The translations under genes and the position numbers were made by a program. From Andreprevotia sp. IGB-42 (GTDB lineage Bacteria; Pseudomonadota; Gammaproteobacteria; Burkholderiales; Chitinibacteraceae): DNA of 64,000 nucleotides. The notes beneath the pieces are model-generated. The model did no database searches. It had not been told where the DNA came from and saw nothing but the letters and a program-made list of their open reading frames with translations. The DNA lies in NCBI RefSeq assembly GCF_009848685.1, contig NZ_WXTX01000003.1, forward strand, positions 372,001-436,000. Direction: 5' to 3'. Of the stretch, positions 1 to 8,292 are shown piece by piece; position 1 is the first letter of the stretch; each line of letters begins with the position of its first letter.

Positions 1-767
1 GGCGCATTCCACGCCAGATCGGCACGCTTGTCGCGCCCCAGCACGCGCAGCTGCGTGGCCCAGCGCGTTGCCAGCGACATATCCAGCTGTGAGGACGGGG
101 TTTCGATACGGCTGCCACCACGGGCCAATTGCGGGTCTGGCAGCAAACGCCATACATCGCTGGGCAATTCCGCTTCCAGCAATGCGCCCAGCGCGGTCAG
201 GTCTTCCGGGTTGAGGTACAGTCGCGATGGCGCACGCGCCAGTGGCAGGCTGGCAATCGCATCGCGGATTACCGGCAACACATTGAGCGGGTCCGCTTCC
301 ACCTGCGTACGGGTCAGCTGCCGGGCCAGCACCAATGCCAGATCCAGTACCGATTCCGCTATGCCCGCTTCGCTATCCGCGCTCAATGCACTCAGGCCCT
401 GCATCAGCTCGCCCAGCCTGGCCATCTCGTCCTCGGCCACCAGCCGCCCCTGTTCGAGGCCGGCATCAAAGCCTTCGCGGTGCGCCTGCCGGCGTATTCC
501 CTCCAGCTCCTCCGCCGTTGGCAGCGGCACCGCATCGACAGGAATCTCTTCGACTTCCGGCACAACGGGTTCTGCCCATACCACCTCGGGCTCGGCCGCT
601 ACCACTTCCGGCGGCAACTCGGGCTCGACAACAGCTTGTTCCACCTTGGGCACAAGCGCGCGTGCAGCACGGGTGCTCTTGGCATCCTCGTTGATCGCTG
701 CCAGTTCCCAGCGCTCCCAGGCAGTAGTTTGTTCGCGCGGAATGACGCGCTGATTCGGACCTGCCAC
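1..767 (-). CDS. fliH: Flagellar assembly protein FliH (3' end beyond window)
   Basis: FliH regulates the export ATPase FliI and links it to the C ring during flagellar type III secretion. About 255 residues are visible and the frame is still open at the left edge. The N-terminus reads GPNQRVIPREQTTAWERWEL, followed by an acidic Pro/Val-rich stretch and then the FliH core with the GFDAGLEQGR helix and the GGSRIETPS motif near the visible end. No ATG is available: the start chosen is GTG at 767, 11 bases after the fliG stop, with AAGG upstream and an in-frame stop just before it. It is the fourth gene of fliEFGH. Recognition rests on my own translation of the minus strand. Confidence 0.88.
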   Translation of the reverse strand, partial: MAGPNQRVIPREQTTAWERWELAAINEDAKSTRAARALVPKVEQAVVEPELPPEVVAAEPEVVWAEPVVPEVEEIPVDAVPLPTAEELEGIRRQAHREGFDAGLEQGRLVAEDEMARLGELMQGLSALSADSEAGIAESVLDLALVLARQLTRTQVEADPLNVLPVIRDAIASLPLARAPSRLYLNPEDLTALGALLEAELPSDVWRLLPDPQLARGGSRIETPSSQLDMSLATRWATQLRVLGRDKRADLAWNA

Positions 768-778
768 GATGTATCGCC

Positions 779-1786
779 TTATTCAACCAGCCCTTCGTCA
801 CCCTTGCCGCCGAGTACGATTTGGCCTTCATCGGCAAGACGCCGCACAATCTTGAGGATTTCCTTCTGCTCGGATTCGACTTCCGACAACTTGACCGGGC
901 CCTTGGCCTCCAGGTCGTCGCGCAGCATCTCCGCAGCCCGCTGCGACATGTTCTTGAAGATCTTGTCGCGCAACGCCTGGCTGGTGCCCTTGAGCGCCAC
1001 CACCAGTGAATCGGACTGGATCTCACGCAGCAGCAACTGGATGCCACGGTCGTCGATATCCAGCACATTGTCGAAGGTGAACATCTTGTCCTGGATCTTC
1101 TGCGCCAGTTCCGGATCGTATTCGCGCACGTTGGCAATGGCCGATGCTTCCACCACACCCCCCATGAAGTTGAGGATGTCGGCGGCCATCTGCACCCCAC
1201 CCATCGCGCTCTTCTTCACGCGGTCCGAGCCCGACAGCAGTTGCGTCAGCACGTCGTTCAGCTCCTTCAGCGCCGCTGGCTGCACGCCTTCCAGCGTGGC
1301 AATCCGCAGCACCACGTCGTTGCGCAAGCGTTCAACGAATTGCGCCATGATTTCGGACGACTGATCCGGCTCCAGGTGCACCAGGATAGTGGCAATGATC
1401 TGCGGGTGTTCGTTCTTGATGAGTTCGGCCACTGCGGCCGAATCCATCCATTTGAGCGATTCGATGCCGTTATTGTCATTACCTTGCAGGATGCGATCGA
1501 GCAGGTTTGCAGCCTTGTCGGTACCCAAGGCCTTGGTCAGCACCGAGCGGATATACTCGTCTGCAGCGCCGAGGTTGGCGCGATTCTGCGTGGACGAGAG
1601 GAAATCGCCCAGCACGCTATCGACTTCCTCACGCTTGACGTTGTTCATGCTGGCCATCTCGAAGCCCAGCTTCTGCACTTCCTTGGGACCGAGATACTTG
1701 AATACTTCGACGGCGGCATCTTCCCCGAGCGTCATCAACAGGATGGCGGCCTTGCGCACGCCCTCTTCGTTCATTGCGGCTGCCAT
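779..1786 (-). CDS. fliG: Flagellar motor switch protein FliG
   Basis: FliG forms the upper C ring, binds FliF through its N-terminal domain and interacts with the stator through its C-terminal domain. At 335 residues the length is normal. The middle-domain EHPQ motif is at residues 126-129 and the charged motor domain is near 236-335, including the helix IDDRGIQLLLREI typical of the torque helix. It starts with ATG 15 bases after the fliF stop and lies in the fliEFGH operon, so expression should follow the sigma-54 promoter ahead of fliE. Confidence 0.97.
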   Translation of the reverse strand: MAAAMNEEGVRKAAILLMTLGEDAAVEVFKYLGPKEVQKLGFEMASMNNVKREEVDSVLGDFLSSTQNRANLGAADEYIRSVLTKALGTDKAANLLDRILQGNDNNGIESLKWMDSAAVAELIKNEHPQIIATILVHLEPDQSSEIMAQFVERLRNDVVLRIATLEGVQPAALKELNDVLTQLLSGSDRVKKSAMGGVQMAADILNFMGGVVEASAIANVREYDPELAQKIQDKMFTFDNVLDIDDRGIQLLLREIQSDSLVVALKGTSQALRDKIFKNMSQRAAEMLRDDLEAKGPVKLSEVESEQKEILKIVRRLADEGQIVLGGKGDEGLVE

Positions 1787-1801
1787 ATTGCCACCTCCGG
1801 C

Positions 1802-3535
1802 TTACGCCACCTTGTTGGGATTGCCGCTGTCTTCTGCCTGAGACATCCATTCGCGCATGATGGTTGCAACCATGCGCGGATCGTTCTTGGCGATTTCCTT
1901 GGCCTGTTGCAGCAGATCGGCAAATGCCGATGCACGGGCCGAATCGCTTTCTTCCTGCGCGGCCTTGAGCGCTGCAGCCACCGAGCCTTCTTCGTCCAGC
2001 GGTGGCGTGTTGTCGCCCAGATCCAGCTCCAGCATACCGGGCTCTTCGCGCGCCTTGGTCAGGTCGCGCATCAACGGGCGCACCACAAAGAACAGCAGAT
2101 AGATCACCGCCAGCGCAATCAGTGCCAGCTTGACGAGATCAGGCCAATTGGCCTGCACATAGGCAACGGCCTTTTCCTGCAGCGGTTTTTCATCCAGCGG
2201 CGCCTGATCGGCAAACGCCGCATTCACCACGTTGACCGAATCACCACGATCCTTGTTGTAGCCTATCGCTTCACGTACCAGATTGTTGATCTGGGTCATT
2301 TCCGCCGGGCTGAAAGGTACGTAGGTGGCTTTGCCGTCCTTGTCCTTGCCCGGTTTGAAGTTGAGCACCACGGCAGCAGACACGCGCTTGACCGAACCGA
2401 TCGGCTGCTTCACGTGCTGGATGGTCTTGTCGACCTCGTAATTGGTGGTCGCTTCCTTGCGGTTGTTGAAGCTGCCGCTGGCAGCAGTCGCGGACGCACC
2501 TGATGCCACCGGTGCAGTGATCGGCGCGGCTGCAGCACCCGGCGGCTGGTTCGACAATGCACCCGGCACGCCGGCTGCATTCTCGTCGCGATTGCCACCT
2601 TCCTGCTGCAGCGTCTGCTGGCTGCGGATCGCCGACTGGTTGGGGGGGCTGTTGGGCTTGAACGATTCGCTGGTCTGCTCGACCTCGGAAAAATCAACCT
2701 GCGCGGTCACTTCCGCACGTACATTGTCCTTGCCGATGATGGGCGTCAGAATCGCTTCGATACGATCGTTGAAGTTCTTTTCCAGTTGCTGCACGTACAG
2801 CATCTGGCGCGGATCCAGATCGGTGCGGCTGCCATCGAGCCCGGGCATCTTGGACAGCAGATTGCCGTCCTGGTCTACCACGGTGACATTCTTGACCGGC
2901 AAATCGGGAATGCTGCTGGACACCAGATGGATGATGCCGGCAACCTGGCCACCATCCATCGCACGGCCCGGAAACATGGTCAGCATCACCGAGGCAGTCG
3001 GCTTCTGCTGATCACGCAGAAATACCGTCTGCTTGGGCATCGCGAGATGGACACGGGCTTTCTCGACCGACGAAATGGTTTCGATCGAGCGGGCCAGCTC
3101 GCCTTCGACCGCGCGCTGGTAATTGACCTGTTCGGCGAACTGCGACACGCCGAACTTCTGGTTATCGAGGATTTCAAAGCCTGCGTTGCCGGCACGCGGC
3201 AAACCTTGCGCGGCAAGCCTGAGCCGCGCGTCATAAACCCGGTCAGCCGGAATCGAGATGGTGCCGCCCGCTTCAAGCTTGTACGGCACATTCATCTGCT
3301 GCAGCGATTGCACGATGGCACCGCCGTCTTTATCCGGGATATTGGTATACAGGATGCGGTATACCGGCTCTTTGGAATAAAGCCAGAAACCGATTACGGC
3401 TGCGACGAGCGCCGCAATGCCAACCATGATGGCGAGCTTTTTGCCACTCGATAAGGCATCGAAGCGCTGGCGGATACCGCCGACCCCTCGAGCTGTCACC
3501 AAGTTGCTGTCAGCCGCTACGCCCGCCTCTGCCAT
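1802..3535 (-). CDS. fliF: Flagellar MS-ring protein FliF
   Basis: FliF builds the MS ring in the inner membrane and is the base on which FliG and the export gate assemble. The 577-residue protein has the expected two membrane segments, at about 34-53 and 467-489, flanking a large periplasmic YscJ-like region with a Gly/Ala/Pro/Ser-rich stretch. The acidic C-terminal tail ends with DPRMVATIMREWM, the FliG-binding helix. The ATG at 3535 has no convincing Shine-Dalgarno sequence, so coupling to fliE, whose stop lies 32 bases upstream, may matter. Confidence 0.97.
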   Translation of the reverse strand: MAEAGVAADSNLVTARGVGGIRQRFDALSSGKKLAIMVGIAALVAAVIGFWLYSKEPVYRILYTNIPDKDGGAIVQSLQQMNVPYKLEAGGTISIPADRVYDARLRLAAQGLPRAGNAGFEILDNQKFGVSQFAEQVNYQRAVEGELARSIETISSVEKARVHLAMPKQTVFLRDQQKPTASVMLTMFPGRAMDGGQVAGIIHLVSSSIPDLPVKNVTVVDQDGNLLSKMPGLDGSRTDLDPRQMLYVQQLEKNFNDRIEAILTPIIGKDNVRAEVTAQVDFSEVEQTSESFKPNSPPNQSAIRSQQTLQQEGGNRDENAAGVPGALSNQPPGAAAAPITAPVASGASATAASGSFNNRKEATTNYEVDKTIQHVKQPIGSVKRVSAAVVLNFKPGKDKDGKATYVPFSPAEMTQINNLVREAIGYNKDRGDSVNVVNAAFADQAPLDEKPLQEKAVAYVQANWPDLVKLALIALAVIYLLFFVVRPLMRDLTKAREEPGMLELDLGDNTPPLDEEGSVAAALKAAQEESDSARASAFADLLQQAKEIAKNDPRMVATIMREWMSQAEDSGNPNKVA

Positions 3536-3567
3536 AGATTAAAAATTTGGGGTATGAATAGGCAGGA

Positions 3568-3891
3568 CTATACCTGCATATTCATCACTTCCTGATATGC
3601 ACTCACAAGCTTGTTGCGAACCTGCACCATGGTCTGGAAGGAAAGGCTGGCTTTCTGTAACGAAACCATCACGTCCTGCAGGTCCGCCTCGGGCGCGCCG
3701 GCCTGGAAAGCCTGCTGCTTGGCCTGGGCGTCCTGCTGCATCTGATTGACCTGGTCAATCGACGATTTGAGCACGGTGGCGAAGTCCTGGCCTTGCGCAT
3801 CGGTCGCCGGCTGGGCAGCAGTCTGCCCTGCCGCCAATGCGGACATGGACTGTAATTCGCCGAGGAGGGAGTCGATACCTTGAACGCTCAT
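3568..3891 (-). CDS. fliE: Flagellar hook-basal body complex protein FliE
   Basis: FliE is the adaptor between the MS ring and the rod. I place the start at ATG 3891 (protein MSVQGIDSLLGELQSM, 107 residues, normal for FliE). The open frame extends to 3948, but that extension runs into the sigma-54 promoter and its initiation region. The C-terminal half, from the conserved region DVMVSLQKASLSFQTMVQVR to YQEVMNMQV, is typical. It is the first gene of fliEFGH. Confidence 0.95.
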   Translation of the reverse strand: MSVQGIDSLLGELQSMSALAAGQTAAQPATDAQGQDFATVLKSSIDQVNQMQQDAQAKQQAFQAGAPEADLQDVMVSLQKASLSFQTMVQVRNKLVSAYQEVMNMQV

Positions 3892-3947
3892 TGATTCGTG
3901 TCTTTGCGTGATAACTGAAATTGTAGGTGCCTGGGCATCGTTATACA

Positions 3948-3963
3948 AGCAAATCCTGCGCCA
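3948..3963 (-). promoter_or_regulatory. Sigma-54 promoter of fliEFGH
   Basis: On the minus strand the sequence reads TGGCGCAGGATTTGCT, matching the RpoN consensus TGGCACG-N4-TTGCW with the invariant GG and GC exactly 10 bases apart. The predicted transcription start is near 3936, about 45 bases before the fliE ATG. The sigma-54 activator gene fleR ends about 30 bases upstream, consistent with class III flagellar control. Confidence 0.85.
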
Positions 3964-3992
3964 GCTTTTGGCCCCGAAGCCCGGAATTTCGC

Positions 3993-5342
3993 TCAGACAG
4001 GCAATTCACCATCTTCCTCACGATATTGCTGCAGTTTGTAGCGCAGCGTGCGCTCACTCATGTTGAGCTTTTCCGCCGCCAGCTTGCGTACGCCACCCAC
4101 TGCTTTCAGCGTATCCAGAATATGCCTTTTTTCCAGCAATTTGATATCGGTGACCTCCACAGGTTCGGGCGAGGCGATGAACGGCATCGCCTGGGCACCG
4201 TGGCCGGCAGCTTTTGCCGGTGCCGGTGGCAAATACAGGTGCTCGCTGCCGATTTCATCGCCAGGCGCCAGGATCAGCGCACGCTGCACCAGGTTGTCCA
4301 GCTCGCGGATATTGCCTTCCCACGCATGAGCCAGCAGCGCCGCACACGCAGCGTTGTTGAATGACGGTGCACGGCGTTTTTGCTGGGCGGCATGGCGGGC
4401 CAGCATGGCGCGGGCCAGCGGCAGGATATCGTCCGGGCGCTCGCGCAGCGCCGGCAAATGCAGCGGAAACACATTCAGCCGGTAATACAGGTCTTCACGG
4501 AAGCGGCCGCCCGCCACCTCATCCAGCACATTGCGGTTGGACGTAGCCAGCACGCGCAGATCAACCGGAATGGTCTTCGTGGCGCCAACGCGCTCCACCT
4601 CGCGTTCCTGCAGCACGCGCAGCAACTTGGCCTGCAGGCCCAGCGGCATCTCGGTGATTTCATCCAGCAGCAAGGTGCCGCCATGCGCCTGCTCAAACTT
4701 GCCGATGTGCTGGCCGGCAGCACCGGTGAACGCGCCCTTCTCGTGCCCGAACAGCGTCGATTCAAGCAACTGCTCGGGAATGGCCGCACAGTTGATCGCC
4801 ACAAACGGCTTGTTGGCCCGCGGACTGTTGCGGTGCAGGAACCGGGCAACAACTTCCTTGCCGGTACCCGATTCACCAGTCACCAGTACCGATGCATCCG
4901 ACTGCGCCACGCGCCGCGCCATGTCCAGCAATCGCCGCATGCCGGGATCTTCGGCAATCACCTGCTCGTCGTCAGTACCCGGCAACAGATATTTGGCCAC
5001 TTCCTGCAACAGGCGATCCGCCTCAAACGGTTTTGGCAAGTAATGGCAGGCACCGGCATGCAAAGCGGCAACCGCCTTTTCGACCACGCCATACGCGGTC
5101 ATCAGGATCACCGGCAACCATGGCTGGCGCTGCTTGATCTCATGCAGCAACGCTTCGCCATCCATGGGCTGCATCTGTACGTCGGACAGCACCAGTCCCA
5201 CGCGCTGGCCGGCTTCCAGCAGCGCCAGCGCACTTTCACCGTCGATGGCCGTCACGGTGCTGTGGCCACCCAGCTCCAGCGTATCCACCAGCGCCTCGCG
5301 CAGTGCATCGTCGTCTTCAACAACCAGAATCGGCAAGGTCAA
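3993..5342 (-). CDS. fleR: Sigma-54-dependent flagellar response regulator FleR (FlgR-type)
   Basis: This NtrC-family activator is expected to be phosphorylated by FleS and to open sigma-54 promoters of flagellar class III operons such as fliE. In its 449 residues I see a receiver domain with phospho-acceptor Asp54, an AAA+ domain with Walker A GESGTGKE (156-163), the sigma-54 contact loop GAFTGA (203-208) and Walker B LLLDE (about 224-228), and a C-terminal Fis-type helix-turn-helix (about 410-440, KLNMSERTLRYKLQQY). The start is TTG at 5342 behind AAAGGAAG; no ATG in this frame would keep the receiver intact. AtoC/NtrC paralogues are similar, but the neighbours favour FleR. Confidence 0.9.
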   Translation of the reverse strand: MTLPILVVEDDDALREALVDTLELGGHSTVTAIDGESALALLEAGQRVGLVLSDVQMQPMDGEALLHEIKQRQPWLPVILMTAYGVVEKAVAALHAGACHYLPKPFEADRLLQEVAKYLLPGTDDEQVIAEDPGMRRLLDMARRVAQSDASVLVTGESGTGKEVVARFLHRNSPRANKPFVAINCAAIPEQLLESTLFGHEKGAFTGAAGQHIGKFEQAHGGTLLLDEITEMPLGLQAKLLRVLQEREVERVGATKTIPVDLRVLATSNRNVLDEVAGGRFREDLYYRLNVFPLHLPALRERPDDILPLARAMLARHAAQQKRRAPSFNNAACAALLAHAWEGNIRELDNLVQRALILAPGDEIGSEHLYLPPAPAKAAGHGAQAMPFIASPEPVEVTDIKLLEKRHILDTLKAVGGVRKLAAEKLNMSERTLRYKLQQYREEDGELPV

Positions 5343-5375
5343 TGCAACTTCCTTTATCCAGCGAGTGATATGAAT

Positions 5376-6020
5376 TCAGCGACCGGCTTTCGCTACATGG
5401 GCCAGTAACCGCGGCGCCATGTCCGTCAACGCGCAGATTTCGTCCACGCCGCCCAGCGCGATCGCCTCGCGCGGCATGCCGAACACCACGCAACTTGCTT
5501 CATCCTGGGCGAAATTGTACGCGCCTGCGCGGTGCATCTCATACATTCCCTGCGCGCCATCGCGGCCCATGCCGGTCAGGATCACGCCAATGGCATTCTG
5601 CCCGGCCACATTGGCAGCAGAACGGAACAACACATCGACGGACGGGCGATGACGGTTGACCGCTGGTGCCTGCGACAGCTCACACAGATAACGTCCGCCA
5701 TGCAGTGCCAGCAGCAGGTGCGAGTGCCCGGGGGCCACATAGGCATGGCCGCCACGCAATGGCTCGCCGTGCTCGGCCTCTTTCACCGTGATCCGGCACT
5801 GTGCATTCAACCGGTCGGCAAACGCCTTGGTAAACAATGCAGGCATGTGCTGGGTGATCAGGATCGGCGGCGCAGCCGCCGGCATGGCCAGCAACAGCAC
5901 CTTGAGGGCTTCGGTGCCGCCGGTAGACGCGCCGACCACGATCAGCGGGGCGGATCTGGCAACGGGGTGAATATGCAGCGGCAGCACTGCATCGGCATTG
6001 TGGTTGGGAACAACATCCAT
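5376..6020 (-). CDS. Stand-alone CheB-type protein-glutamate methylesterase domain
   Basis: The 214-residue protein corresponds only to the C-terminal catalytic domain of CheB, which hydrolyses methyl-glutamyl esters on chemoreceptors. The triad is intact: Ser32 in GASTGG, His58 in TQHMP and Asp154 in MGRDGA. The N-terminal receiver that normally controls the enzyme is missing, and only about 25 extra residues precede the domain. It sits between a receiver/phosphatase gene and fleR, so another protein may supply regulation. The ATG at 6020 has a poor ribosome-binding site. The reading frame stays open back to the stop of the preceding gene, but that 48-codon stretch holds no ATG, GTG or TTG. 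Confidence 0.88.
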   Translation of the reverse strand: MDVVPNHNADAVLPLHIHPVARSAPLIVVGASTGGTEALKVLLLAMPAAAPPILITQHMPALFTKAFADRLNAQCRITVKEAEHGEPLRGGHAYVAPGHSHLLLALHGGRYLCELSQAPAVNRHRPSVDVLFRSAANVAGQNAIGVILTGMGRDGAQGMYEMHRAGAYNFAQDEASCVVFGMPREAIALGGVDEICALTDMAPRLLAHVAKAGR

Positions 6021-6164
6021 GCTTACGCCCGGATTGATGTTTTGCAGCTGCGCTGCGCCATGCCCGGGGCTCGGCCAAGCGCCGGAGCATGCCTGCCAGC
6101 CGTTGCGCCTATCGGCCAGATGTCTTGCAGGATCAGGCCTGGCACTGCCATCCGGCAGCGCGCC

Positions 6165-7892
6165 TTATACCTCGACAGCAGGATCGGCATGGGGCAGATA
6201 GTAGGCAACCACATCGCTGCCATTGCCGAAATACTGCACACTGATACAGAGTGCACGTACCAATGCAATACCGCGGCCACAAGGCGTGGTGACATCAAGC
6301 GGACGCGCCAACACGCGCTGCCAGTCAAAACCGGGGCCGCTATCGCGCACACCGATGCGCAACACATCGCGCCCGCCCACCACGAGCCCGGCCAGATCGA
6401 TCTCGATACGCGCATCCCTCAATGCCGCCAGGCTGCGCGAACGCGCCAGCAGATATTGCTCCATGCCGTCTTCCTCGTGCTTGATGGATGACGGCACCCC
6501 CAGCACGCCATGATCGAGCGCATTGACGAACAGCTCGGTCAGGATCAGGAACACATCCGACTGGCTGTGCTTGAGCGCGGCAACCTCGTTGATGAAGGTC
6601 ATCATGAATGGCACGGTATTGATGTACTTGAGTTCCTCGGCCCCCAGCACCAGGCTGTAGCGCCACGCACAGTCATTGGTGTGCGCAAGAGCGGCCAGCT
6701 CCGGCCAGCCGGGCTCGCCATCGCGCTGCTGTTCGGCTGCCTGTGCATCGACATTGGCCCCGAAACTCGCCAGCACGATGGAAATATCGTCGTGATGCGG
6801 CTGCCCCTGCAGGTGATCGGCCAGGCGCGTCTGGAAACTGGCCAGCCGCTCGACGGGCGGCGAGTTGGCCAGCTCCTGCAACAGCCGCTCCTGCCCGTAG
6901 GCTTCACCATCCGGGTTGCGCGCCTCGATCAGGCCGTCCGAAAACGCCAGCAACGTGCCTGGTTCATGGAAATAATACCGCTCGGTCATCAATTCGATCG
7001 ATGGCGTCGGTACGATACCAAGCGGCAGATGGGCGGATTTCCAGATTTTCCGGACCACACCCTGTGCGTCGATCACGTGGACGGTAGGCATGCCGCCATT
7101 CCACACCTCGATGCAGCCGGCGGCTTCATCAATCGAAATCAGTACCACGGCAACGAAGCGCCCCACCGGCAACACCTGGCGCACCTTGTCGTTCATCTCG
7201 ATCAGGATGTCGGAAATCGCGTAGCCCTTCTCGGTCATGCTGTAGAAGGGCTGGGTGAGCGGCAAGACGTTGAGCGCCGCAGTCAGGCCATGACCTATCC
7301 CGTCGGCCAGCATCAGATGCAGCGCTTGCCCCGGGGTACGCGCAGCGGCAATCAGGTCACCAGACAGGCTTTCCGCCGGTGACAACCAGTATTCGAGCTG
7401 GGGGTCATACAGGCGTTCGGCATTCACCATCTGTTCCATCAGATGGCGCACCACGCGCTTTTCTTCTTCGGTGCGATCGTAGTAATCAGCCAGTTTGGCT
7501 GATTGCTCGCGCACCTTGCGGTTAAGCTCCAGCGTGCGGTTGAAGGCCTTGAGCTTGGCCTCCAGCACGCGGAAATTGACAGGTTTGGTGATGTAGTCGT
7601 CGGCCCCCTGCTCGATGGCCTCCGCCAGGCGGTTTTCCTCCCCCACACCGGTCACGAATACGATGGGCACCCAGCTTTCGCCGGCCTCGCGCTTGATGGC
7701 AACCGCTGCTTCCGGGCCCGAAAGCACCGGCATCATCATGTCCATCAATACCAGGTCCGGGCGCTCTGCCCGCCAGGTATCCAGTGCTTCGACACCGTTG
7801 CGTGCAGCGATGGCCACATGCCCCAGCGCCTCGACGAACCGCGAAATCAATAGCAGGACTGCTTCGGTATCGTCAACGACCAGTATTTTCAT
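6165..7892 (-). CDS. HsbR-like response regulator: receiver, SpoIIE/PP2C phosphatase and anti-sigma kinase domains
   Basis: The 575-residue protein has three modules: a receiver (residues 1-120, phospho-acceptor Asp51), a coiled connector, an RsbU/SpoIIE PP2C phosphatase (about 160-390, with SGD at 177-179 and ADGIGHG at 196-202), and a C-terminal HATPase_c domain of RsbW type (about 430-570, N-box ELFVNALDHG, then GPGFD and GRGIAL). This is the architecture of Pseudomonas HsbR, which phosphorylates or dephosphorylates the STAS protein HsbA. The STAS gene lies immediately upstream, 10 bases away. Its output here could be an anti-sigma factor such as FlgM or a diguanylate cyclase; that is inference. 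Confidence 0.85.
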   Translation of the reverse strand: MKILVVDDTEAVLLLISRFVEALGHVAIAARNGVEALDTWRAERPDLVLMDMMMPVLSGPEAAVAIKREAGESWVPIVFVTGVGEENRLAEAIEQGADDYITKPVNFRVLEAKLKAFNRTLELNRKVREQSAKLADYYDRTEEEKRVVRHLMEQMVNAERLYDPQLEYWLSPAESLSGDLIAAARTPGQALHLMLADGIGHGLTAALNVLPLTQPFYSMTEKGYAISDILIEMNDKVRQVLPVGRFVAVVLISIDEAAGCIEVWNGGMPTVHVIDAQGVVRKIWKSAHLPLGIVPTPSIELMTERYYFHEPGTLLAFSDGLIEARNPDGEAYGQERLLQELANSPPVERLASFQTRLADHLQGQPHHDDISIVLASFGANVDAQAAEQQRDGEPGWPELAALAHTNDCAWRYSLVLGAEELKYINTVPFMMTFINEVAALKHSQSDVFLILTELFVNALDHGVLGVPSSIKHEEDGMEQYLLARSRSLAALRDARIEIDLAGLVVGGRDVLRIGVRDSGPGFDWQRVLARPLDVTTPCGRGIALVRALCISVQYFGNGSDVVAYYLPHADPAVEV

Positions 7893-7902
7893 GAAGCAGC
7901 GA

Positions 7903-8208
7903 TTAACGGATCGTGAAGATCTTGCCGAAGCAGGCGATTTCCAGCACTTGCTTTACGGTATCGCGGCAATTGACCAGTGCCAGGCTTTTGTTGGCGGCGC
8001 CGATTTTTTCCTTGAGCAACAACAGCATGCCCAGTGCGGAGCTATCCAGATAGTTGACGTTCTGGAAATCGATCAGCACTTCTCTGACAGACGAATTCGC
8101 AATCAACGTTTCGCAAACCTGACGAAACTCGCGATGTGCGCTGAAATCGAATTGACCAGACAGGACAACTCGGCCGACTTCCTCTTCAATTTGAACCGTA
8201 GGGGTCAT
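7903..8208 (-). CDS. HsbA-like STAS-domain anti-sigma factor antagonist
   Basis: A 101-residue SpoIIAA/RsbV-type STAS protein, the substrate of partner-switching kinases and phosphatases. The conserved helix-2 motif LDSSALG carries the expected phosphorylatable serine (Ser56 or Ser57). The start at ATG 8208 is preferred because AAAGG lies about 11 bases upstream; the frame is open to 8250 but there is no ribosome-binding site there. It lies directly before the HsbR-like gene, so the two probably form a switch pair inside the fleSR region. Confidence 0.87.
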   Translation of the reverse strand: MTPTVQIEEEVGRVVLSGQFDFSAHREFRQVCETLIANSSVREVLIDFQNVNYLDSSALGMLLLLKEKIGAANKSLALVNCRDTVKQVLEIACFGKIFTIR

Positions 8209-8292
8209 AAAGTAAGAACCTTTTAGCAAATCACGACCACAAATTACCATAGCGAACAGCGTGGTTTAAGCCCATCGCTACCCGCAATGCCA

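Noticed and set aside
6021-6164. In-frame, stop-free extension joining the HsbR-like gene to the CheB-domain gene across one TAA
   Set aside because: I considered stop-codon read-through or a broken fusion. The 48-codon stretch has no start codon and no domain character, and a frame coincidence of this length has a fair chance in GC-rich DNA.
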